In this document: positions 49,351 through 64,000 of the stretch, one piece after another
Numbering within the stretch: the stretch's first letter is position 1
How the letters are laid out: each line of letters starts with the position of its first letter
Source of the DNA: Sphagnum compactum
Lineage: Eukaryota > Bryophyta > Sphagnopsida > Sphagnales
Direction of reading: 5' to 3'
Assembly: GCA_965153455.1 (NCBI GenBank)
Contig: OZ234494.1
Span: forward strand, 11,346,001 to 11,410,000
DNA length: 64,000 nucleotides
Position numbers and translations under genes: made by a program
The notes under the pieces: model-generated
What the model was told of the DNA's origin: nothing
Database searches by the model: none
The model's input: only the letters and a program-made list of their open reading frames with translations

Positions 49351-50884
49351 ACTTTTTTAAAAAATTAAAAATTGCTACCTACTTAATATTATTATTATTA
49401 TTATTCCAGTGACAATGTTTCATTGGAACTGGTTTATGTAGGATGGGATTTTGGTGATCATCATTATGACGATTTCAAAGTCATTTCGGATTATAATTTG
49501 TCATAGATCAAATTTCATTTTAAAATCATTTCTTGTTTGTTTTGGATTTTTTTAATTTTTTTGTTTATTTGTACCTTGTTGCTTTTTTTACACCTTTTCA
49601 ATGTGTTTTTTTTTTTTTTTTTTTGGGGTCTATTTGTATCTTCTTGTGAACTTATTTAATGAATCAGCCTTTCGTTGACAAAAATGAAACAAAAAATTTA
49701 ATGAAACAAAATGACATATAGTGAAATTTAAAAAAATTATCTTTTGAGAAGACAAAATTAATAACAACAAAATTATTATGTCCACAAAAAATAATTTAAT
49801 CATTGTCACTTGTAGTGTGAAGCAATATGGAGCCCAAATTATTATTGTATAAATAAAAATATTATATTTTCTACATTACTCTTTAAATGAGATAATGATC
49901 TCCATTGTTATCATGACAATTAATTCATTCTTTTGCAGTTAAAGAAGTTTTTTTTTTTTTTTTTTCCTCCAAAAGGCTTTTTTTTCTTTTTAAGGATTTC
50001 CTTTTGTGACCTAGCAATTAGCAACCCACTAGTGTATCATCATCCCATCAAAAAACCTGTTATGACTTAGTTCTGAGATGGATGGATGGATGGATGAATG
50101 AATCATAACCAACGTTACCAAGGTTCCCACCTTGGTAACCTATCAATCCTATGAACAACCCACTTACCTCCTTCTTCTCACACTACCTAGGTAACTAGCA
50201 TGTTAAGTGAGTAATTATAAAAGATAAGTAGGTACAAAATGTGAGTGGTTACTATTTAGGTAGGTAAGTAAGTAACTCACATGGTAACTACTATGTAGTT
50301 AGATGCTTGTGGATGCTCGGTTTGTAGCTAACCATTGTGGTTAGCTATGGGACATGAATACAACGGAAAAGTGTTTCCTGTCCACACACCATCCATCTTG
50401 CATGGTGCACTTGTGGGTGCTGGTTCACTCTGGCTGTGTTTGTTTGTGGTGATACTAAAATCTGGTTTTAAATTAATAAAATAGAAATGATTGATTGAGA
50501 GCAAGGTTGTTTCTTCTCCCCGCTCCCCTAATTTATTTTTTAGTGATATCAAAAAATTTGCAACATTTTCCAACAAAATAGAAATTTTAGTTGAATTTAG
50601 AAAAGAAAAAAGAAATTCCCAAAAGAAAATTTGTTGATCAAAATTAAAATTGTCAGGAAAAAAAAAACATCAATCTGGGCTAACTGAATGGATTTTGGTA
50701 AATCTCTCATTTGTTTGGAAATGATGGTAGCTTGTGTGGTAAAAGAAACTTAAGGCAAAAACGAGGTTGGAATGGTAAACATTGGTGGGTTACACCAAAG
50801 TTTGTTATGTAAAGTAGAACCACCCATCACTAAACACTCACGGGTAAGCAAACACTCAGACAGTTCAAAACATGACTCATTACC
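49351..50884. other. AT-rich intergenic sequence
   Basis: Long T runs (49604-49624, 49949-49966), a GGAT/GAAT run near 50080-50100 and a small hairpin at 50114-50139. No gene is seen. 50815-50884 is the left flank of the dispersed repeat that continues into the 46-bp array. Confidence 0.5.
50114..50139. repeat. Perfect 11-bp inverted repeat with 4-base loop
   Basis: GTTACCAAGGT (50114-50124) and ACCTTGGTAAC (50129-50139) flank TCCC. No U-run follows and no gene end is near, so I do not call it a terminator. Confidence 0.8.
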
Positions 50885-51160
50885 AAACATCATCGAACCG
50901 ATAACCGTTCAATGATACCCTAAAATTATCAAACATCATCCAACTCATAACCATTCGATGATACTCTAAAATTATCAAACATCATCCAACCAATAATTGT
51001 TCAACAATACCCTAAAATTATCAAACATCATCTAATCGATAATTGTTCAACAATATCTTAAAAATTATCAAACATCAATCCAACCGATAATTGTTCAACA
51101 ATACCCTAAAATTATCAAACATCATCCAACGGATAGTTGTTCAACAATACCCTAAAAATC
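50885..51160. repeat. 46-bp tandem repeat, six copies
   Basis: Units start AAACATCATC at 50885, 50931, 50977, 51023, 51070 and 51117. Most carry TTGTTCAACAA, a 5-bp inverted repeat around one base. The sequences flanking the array match those of the dispersed repeat at 9745-9905, which has only one unit. Confidence 0.9.
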
Positions 51161-53076
51161 GAGTGACCAGTTCTTAAAACAAGTGTTTATGTTGGAAACA
51201 AAATTGTTTGGAAATAAAGTTTGCATCATTTCATGGTAATGGGAGGGACATTGTTTGCGTATGAAGTCTAGCATGTCTAACAATAATAAGATGCACTTTA
51301 GTTGGACATGGAAGGATATGTGTTCATAAGAGATTGCCTCTTTTTTTTTTTCCTTGCAATCCCTTGCTTTGGGAGATTTTATCTTGCTCATTTCAAACCC
51401 AAATGACGATTGTAAATCGTTATAACAACGGTGTCAAGTGAATGGTTACTTAGACTTTTTGAACCTCCAGGACTAAAAGTGAAGGTAGAATTTCAAACCC
51501 TAAACCCTACACATACTCCCCTCTCGCCCTGCCCTTCCCCTACACATACAAACCTGACCTAATTTTCAGTTTACAGGTACATTGCATAGCATAATCTTCC
51601 TCTTAGCATATACATAGGAAGTCCCTCCCCTAATTTGAGGGTTGTAGCCTTTGTAGCCTCAAGGGTGGTAGCCCCAAGGTGTAGGCCCAGAAATTAAGAG
51701 AGACCTGTGGGAGCGGGCCTTCCCCAACATAAAGTACTAAAGGGCTTTTTCTTTGAGGTCCCTTTAATTGACAAAAGCATCTTTTGTGTAGAGAGGACGG
51801 TGCTTTCAAATACAAAGAAAATGCCTTGGAGTTAACCCGGGTTGAACATGGTGACAAACCGTTTTAGAAGTAAAAATTTTATGCAACCAATGAGAAGGCT
51901 CAACATACATTTAAAGGGGCCCAGTTTGTTTCTTTTGGGGTTTTGGGGAGACTGGCAGGAAAGGATCCTTTTGTTCTTGTGGTTCCCAATGTGTTCCTCA
52001 AGATGTTCCCAATATCACCGCACTTTTATCCCATATGCTTTGCCCAAAGTTGAACTTTCGTATATATAAACTGTAAGGGTGAGTCAAAGGGAAGCTTGAA
52101 GCGCCTCTGGGCTTCCAATTTGGGGGTGTGCCCAATGTTTCCAAAAGGAAAAAGAAAAAAACGGTTTCAAATGGTTTGGGGGGGTAACCCCAAAGTATAA
52201 GCTACTTTCATTGAAGGGTGCATGCTACCCTTTCGAGCATCAGGTTGAGTGACTCACCCAATGAGAGGTGGTCGCCCCAAAAGGCCCTTCCTCATGTGAA
52301 ATAGATAGGTTATTAGGTACAAATGTTTGTTGCAAAATATAGGAGTTGGCTTGGTACATAGGATGATATATAAGTCTATGTTGGTGTCCAATGAACCTAC
52401 CAGGCAGGTTATGACCTGAGGCACCAAATAGCTAGCTACAATGGGCTAAAAAAAATAAAGAAATGCTAATAGATTGATGGTCTAACTATACTTTTTTAAG
52501 TACTTTTTAATTACATATAGGTTCCAATATTTTAAAAATTGACAAATGGCACCTTATGGTGATTCACAACTCTCATAGCTTTGCATTGACCTCTGAGATG
52601 ACTATGCACCTAGCAAGGTGGAAAAACATAAAAGGGTTGTTGTTATGATAGATTCTGACATAACAGTTCCCTAATGGAAAGATGTTCTAAAGTCCTCTTT
52701 CCATTAGGCTACCCTGGATCAGAGAGTCTATCTCAACAGCTGCTTTCCATTACATTTGTTTCATCCAAAACTCAAAGTCGCTTCCCGACTCTGCAAGACA
52801 TTCCGACCAAATGCAGGGTTGTTTGAATCGATAGTCAATCTGAGAGTCACTAAGAAGTGACATATGTCATATTTTACAAGAACAGGTCTTGTTTAGAAAT
52901 TCTCTGAAAAGTACCATACAAATGAAATGTTCTCAACATCAATTATCTAGCTTCATTCCAACTCTCGAATGGAAAGTGCATGTCCATGCAAGCTCTCTCT
53001 ATATGGGACTAAAAATGGTCGAAACAAGGTTAAAATAACACTCACTAGGACTTATAGGGAACCTGATTTGGGAGAG
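51161..53076. other. Intergenic sequence with old repeat fragments
   Basis: Telomere-like AAACCCTAAACCC at 51496-51508. A 19-bp sequence at 51809-51828 (GGTGCTTTCAAATACAAAG) is the exact reverse complement of one at 55543-55562. No credible gene; short frames have no resemblance to known proteins. Confidence 0.45.
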
Positions 53077-53396
53077 TGTTAATCCAGTCAGTACAAAAGT
53101 ACTGCTATCAAAAAAAATTCTCTTAGTCTGCCCTTTGCCCTCTCTTTTTTTTCACCTTGTCATCTTTTGCACACATAACCTCTCTCATTATGAGTACCAA
53201 GGGGGCATGTACATGGCAGGTAACATGCATCAAGGGTTTTGTAGCATGCTACAAACCCCCCTAGAACTCGTAACATGCCCAAAAAATGTATGACATAGAC
53301 CCAAAAACATGTCTAGAAACACAAAGGTGAAAAAAAAAAGAGGGCAGACTGGGGAAATTTTTTTGGAGCAATACTCTTGTACTGACCGAGTTAACA
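53077..53396. mobile_element. Foldback/MITE-like inverted-repeat element of about 320 bp
   Basis: The left arm beginning TGTTAAT at 53077 pairs imperfectly with the right arm ending TTAACA at 53396. Shared words in inverted order include GTCAGTACAA, CAGTCTGCCC or TAGTCTGCCC, and CCCTCTTTTTTTTCACC or its close variant. The centre (about 53235-53255) is the palindrome TGTAGCATGCTACA. I found no clear target duplication. The structure fits a degenerate MITE or foldback element; the family is unknown. Confidence 0.65.
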
Positions 53397-54106
53397 ACTA
53401 AGGGCGCATGTAATGTTAGGGGTAGTAGCAGAATCAGTGGGCACCCCTTTATCCCCGACCGATTCTGCCAATAGAATCTCCTGGTGGGGATGACGTATTC
53501 AGCCATAACTTAATAAGGTGTTTTGAATTCTGCAATTTAATCACATTAACATGGAACCACCATTTGACCACTAAAGCCTAGAAATCTCCAATCTCCAATC
53601 TCTCCAAATTCTAACTGAACCTTGGCTTACACCTTACTAGGGTTAGGGTTTATTACTCCAAGCTACTGCAAGCTTCTCAAGTGTGAGGAGAAACTAGGAC
53701 CTGACACCCCAGTGTTGTGTTGAGTTGAGTTGAGTTGAGTTGAGGGGGAAGGGTTTGCTAGGGGGTGTTGAGAGTTGGGTTGGGAAGGTAGATGTGAGGC
53801 AGGTAAGTAGGTATGTATGTAGGTAGGGTATGATTTCTTCAAGTGAATTTGATTTGAGAAATCTCAAGCATGGGGCAGATCACACTCTGAGTCTTCAGGC
53901 TATTGAACTTCAAACAGCATAGTGAGAGCTGCTTCCTTGACTACAATAAATCATTGGGGTTAAGGATATATTAGGGTTAAGGGCTGGCTGGCTGGCTGGG
54001 TGCAAAATAGTAGCACAAAGATCAGCTACTTCAATACCCTATTTTGTAAAGCACCAGCACAAAAACCTCTTGTATATGCGAAGGGCACATACTTACCAAG
54101 TGGAAC

Positions 54107-54220
54107 TTTTCCTTGACTAGGCCTTTTTTTTAAAATGAAATGCGCACTCCGGGATGAGCATCATTTTGTTCCACTTTTCCTTGACTAGGCCTTTTTTTAA
54201 ATGAAATGCGCACTCCGGGA
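54107..54220. repeat. Direct duplication of about 45 bp, two copies
   Basis: Both copies contain TTTTCCTTGACTAGGCC, a T run, AAATGAAATGCGCACTCC and GGGAT. The second runs directly into the AAT microsatellite at 54220-54315. Confidence 0.85.
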
Positions 54221-54347
54221 TAATAATAACAATAATAATAATTGTGGATGAAAAAAATGAAATAATAATAATAATAATGAAAAAAATGAAATAATAATAA
54301 TAACAATAATAATTGTGGATGGTTTCAGTTGGTTAACAGCCTTGAAA

Positions 54348-54403
54348 AGCAAGGCGTTCCTGAAATAAGAATGGTTTAGGGTTTATTTCAGGAACGCCTT
54401 GCT
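54348..54403. repeat. Perfect 21-bp inverted repeat with 14-base telomere-like loop
   Basis: The arm at 54348-54368 (starting AGCAAGGCGTTCC) is perfectly complementary to 54383-54403. The 14-base loop contains GGTTTAGGGT, itself complementary to the CCCTAAACC repeats that follow. Confidence 0.92.
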
Positions 54404-54405
54404 CT

Positions 54406-54432
54406 GAAACCCTAAACCCTAAACCCTAAACC
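54406..54432. repeat. Interstitial telomere-like tract (CCCTAAA)
   Basis: Three consecutive CCCTAAA units plus a partial unit, matching the plant telomere heptamer. It adjoins the hairpin at 54348-54403. Confidence 0.9.
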
Positions 54433-55028
54433 TTGGTTGGGTGGTTATTTCAGGAGTTAGCTATGTGACAGGAATTAACATTCTGTTATCAATTTGTGCA
54501 GTCCCTTACTCTAGTAATAGCATCATCATAGGGTAAGGGCCCTACAAAAGGGCCCCTTAACCCTACAACTGAAATCAAGGGCCCCGCATGGGCTGGTTGT
54601 GTAGTCTTTTACAAGTGTAGTAGGGTCAAGGCCTCGAGAGTACCTTTTTCAGCAAAAAAAATTACGTCCGTATTTGAGAGCCTTACTCAGCAGATTAGAA
54701 TTGGACAAAAATTTTCTGAAAAGAGGAAGCACCTTACGAAACCAAAGATGCATAAGTTGGGGATGCTTACTCCCGACAAAGCCCATGGCCCTTAAAGCCC
54801 ATGGCCCTTGGCTTTTTACCCTACGTGTAACTAAGGTGCCATCCTCTATAACTAAGAAATTTCAACCAAGTCATTATGTATGAATGAATGCATGAAGTTT
54901 AAAGATCTTCATTGCATAAGAGAATACTCATGGGGGGCCGCCCCCAAACACACCTTAATCTACATTGCAATCTACAAAAGTAGACGACCAAAGGGAAAAA
55001 GGCCTTGTTATGGCCTTTGTTGGCCTTT

Positions 55029-55230
55029 GCCTACTAAGGCAAGGCTATTTGTGTTTTAGATTCATTATAGAGTATACCTACTATAGCTTAAGGGATTTTG
55101 GCCCCTAGGTAGTAGGTCTATTTTTATATGATGATTTTTGAAAGATGATATTTGGGCTTGTGTTAAAACTTGAGATTAGTTAAAGAGTTATGGTATCTTG
55201 GAAGGATTTTGGTTTGTTTCAAAGGATTTT
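55029..55230. repeat. Dispersed repeat related to 37776-38195
   Basis: Same orientation and word order as the copy in front of the OTP51-like gene, with about a dozen shared blocks of 8-16 bases and small indels. No coding potential. Confidence 0.75.
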
Positions 55231-55570
55231 TTTTGAAGATTATGTATATTTTTGCATGGTGAAAAAATATTTGATATTTTTCATAATTCATTCTTCTTTT
55301 GCCGTAAGATACTTTTTGTTGTAAATGGCAACGCCACAATGTGACACACCCCTTGTTTGTATATAGGGGTGTATTGTGTAGACTAAAGTCCTTAGGTGGA
55401 CCCATTCTTAAAAACAAAGGGGGGCTAGGATGAGGTAGTAGTAGCCAAGTCTGGCCCAGGATTTTGGGAATGTACCTCACCCGTAGTGGAATGAAATGAA
55501 TGTTATCATGTACATAAAGCATTGCAAGGGATTTTTTTTTCCCCTTTGTATTTGAAAGCACCTCGTTGCG

Positions 55571-55690
55571 TCAAACAACCCTTTCTTCGAATGAAGGCAC
55601 CTTCCACATTCAAAAAAGGACTTTTGCACTTCAAACAACCCTTTGTTCGAATGAAGGCACCTTCCACATTCAAAAAAGGACTTTTGCACT
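55571..55690. repeat. 60-bp tandem duplication
   Basis: 55571-55630 and 55631-55690 are identical except for one base (CTTTCTTCG versus CTTTGTTCG). The period of 60 keeps frames open and creates repetitive peptides on both strands that are not credible genes. Confidence 0.95.
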
Positions 55691-57132
55691 TACAATTCAA
55701 AGGTGCTTTCCGCTTATGGAAGGAAGATGTGCTTTAGTAAAGCATAATTTCCCTCACTCACTCTCTTGTACTGAGTGTAAGATGCCCCCCCCCCCCCTCT
55801 TTCCTAGGAGGGATATTTGGTGTGTTGGAACCAGTGTTGAATGGGTATCAGATGGCCCCAAACCCACAATGGTTATCACGGTAATCCTCTTAATTCCATA
55901 CCCGCCATCCTTATAAAAAAATTTACAAGAGAACCAATTCTGATATAGAATTGCCATTCTCGAAAATAATGATATTGAAAGAACCACCCAGAAACCCATG
56001 GTTCTTACATGAAAACCACCAACCTGTTCTTTGTGTTTCTAACAGCGGTGGGGATCGACGGTTCTTTGATTTTGCAACGGCATTTAACCAGAACCAGGGG
56101 TTATTAACAAAATCCAATACCCGCAATGTAACTCCGGTGGTAAGGTGTGCTCTGTATATCAACTGGTTTTCATTTGTATTGTGTTTGGTGATTACATGTT
56201 CAATTCTTGTAGCAGGTTGAATCCCAGAGGTCTGATGGTATCAAATAATATAATGGTGACACTAAATATACATTAGAGGAAAACTCATTTATTCAACATG
56301 TAAATTTTCAGTTTGCCTACCAGCTTCCATTCCAAAAATGAGTTTCATATCGTTGCTTTCAAAATCAATTTCATATGGTCAATTTCAAAATCAATTTTCA
56401 ATTTTTTCTTGAAGAAAGGCAAATGAAAACTCGTGAGAGGGTTGATAACAATAATTTTTTTGTCGCTATTACAAAGTGTATGATCATCACCAGGAGATTG
56501 TGTCATATAATGTGGTCAAGAAAATGAAAAAAATCTGCCACCCCAGACCTTTGTGGTATAGAAAATTTGGTATCGCCACTGGAGAACGCATGTTCTTGCA
56601 ACTGCAACAATCAATAAACAACACACCACATCCAAATATCACCCAAACAGCAAGACCCAACTCTGAAATTCAGTTCTGATGGACTAGGAAAAATTACACA
56701 TTCAATATGAGCATGTTAAATACACATTTCAGATTTGAGAAGATGCACCGCATGAACAAACCTGTGTAGGAGAGATCTGCAAATGAAAATTGTGACCTGT
56801 GTCTAACCCACTGACAGGGCAAGTCAAAACTGCCATCAGTGTTTACTGTACAATGTACATCGGTTTCAAAATCATCTAAGAATTGAGTCCTGGTCCAAAC
56901 TCTGAGCTTCATTGCAGGAAGGCTGAATTTCCTTCCAATAATTTCAAACTGGTACTGACATTTGACGTATGAGCAGAATGGGGGACGCCCATTTCCTTCG
57001 TCTCTCCTGCAACATTTTTTTTTCCCCAAAGGAGTCTTGTTTTGTGATGGACTGAAAACATGGGTTAGTATTTTTATTTTTTTCCCCTCAAGTTTCTGTT
57101 TGATTTTTATGCAAGATGGTACATGTCTTTCT

Positions 57133-64000
<6,868 letters not shown>

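Larger units (their letters stand above)
53397..57132. other. Intergenic repeats and microsatellites; no gene
   Basis: Includes GTTGA pentamers (53716-53745), GGCT tetramers (53982-53999), a duplicated segment (54107-54155 and 54173-54220), an AAT array (54220-54315), a hairpin and telomere-like tract (54348-54432), a dispersed repeat (55029-55230), a 60-bp duplication (55571-55690) and a C run (about 55784-55797). The last 400-500 bp is probably the 3' UTR of the histidine kinase. Confidence 0.5.

Noticed and set aside
50114-50139. Transcription terminator hairpin
   Set aside because: No U-run, no adjacent gene end, and intrinsic terminators are not expected in plant nuclear genes.
55566-55916. 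Plus-strand frame over the 60-bp duplication
   Set aside because: It is created by the tandem duplication (period divisible by three) and shows no domain.

Overview
This is a nuclear plant window. It holds a nuclear-encoded photosystem II subunit (PsbX), spliced genes with canonical GT-AG introns mostly of about 90-700 bp, TTTAGGG-type interstitial telomere motifs, and plant transposons. An HK5-type PAS hybrid histidine kinase and a hAT transposase of a type I associate with mosses, lycophytes and ferns point to a non-angiosperm (probably seed-free) land plant. That placement is an inference; I cannot name the species.

Layout. Genes sit in islands of higher GC, separated by long AT-rich, gene-free stretches. 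1-1150: the 3' exon of PSBX (+). 1942-2280: an 84-bp tandem repeat. 2281-11589: AT-rich desert. 11590-21095: a three-layer nest of transposons. A decayed hAT transposase gene is split by a CACTA-like element (13329-20485; 12-bp terminal inverted repeats, 3-bp target duplication), which is itself split by a young, internally deleted Ty3/gypsy chromovirus (13577-16774; 5-bp target duplication). 24248-29294: INTS3, a subunit of the Integrator complex (-, six exons, complete). 31001-31436: ten copies of a 44-bp repeat. 38485-43110: an OTP51-like plastid PPR-LAGLIDADG splicing factor (+, two exons, complete) with a very large Arg/Gly-rich N-terminal extension. 45229-46143: a small single-span membrane protein of the At5g65660 family (-, two exons). 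46380-47165: about nine copies of an ~85-bp repeat. 47166-57132: repeats, hairpins, a foldback element, microsatellites and telomere-like tracts, with no gene I recognise. 57133-64000: an HK5/CKI2-type PAS hybrid histidine kinase (-, fifteen visible exons, 5' end outside the window).

The host genes do not form a functional cluster. Two products work in the plastid (PsbX in photosystem II; OTP51-like in plastid intron splicing, known from its family to affect photosystem I assembly through ycf3). One works in nuclear RNA 3'-end processing and transcription attenuation (INTS3) and one in cytosolic two-component signalling (HK5-like). Exon coordinates were derived by hand from splice-site consensus, intron phase and family similarity. 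Phases agree across every junction in INTS3, the OTP51-like gene, the small membrane protein and the kinase.
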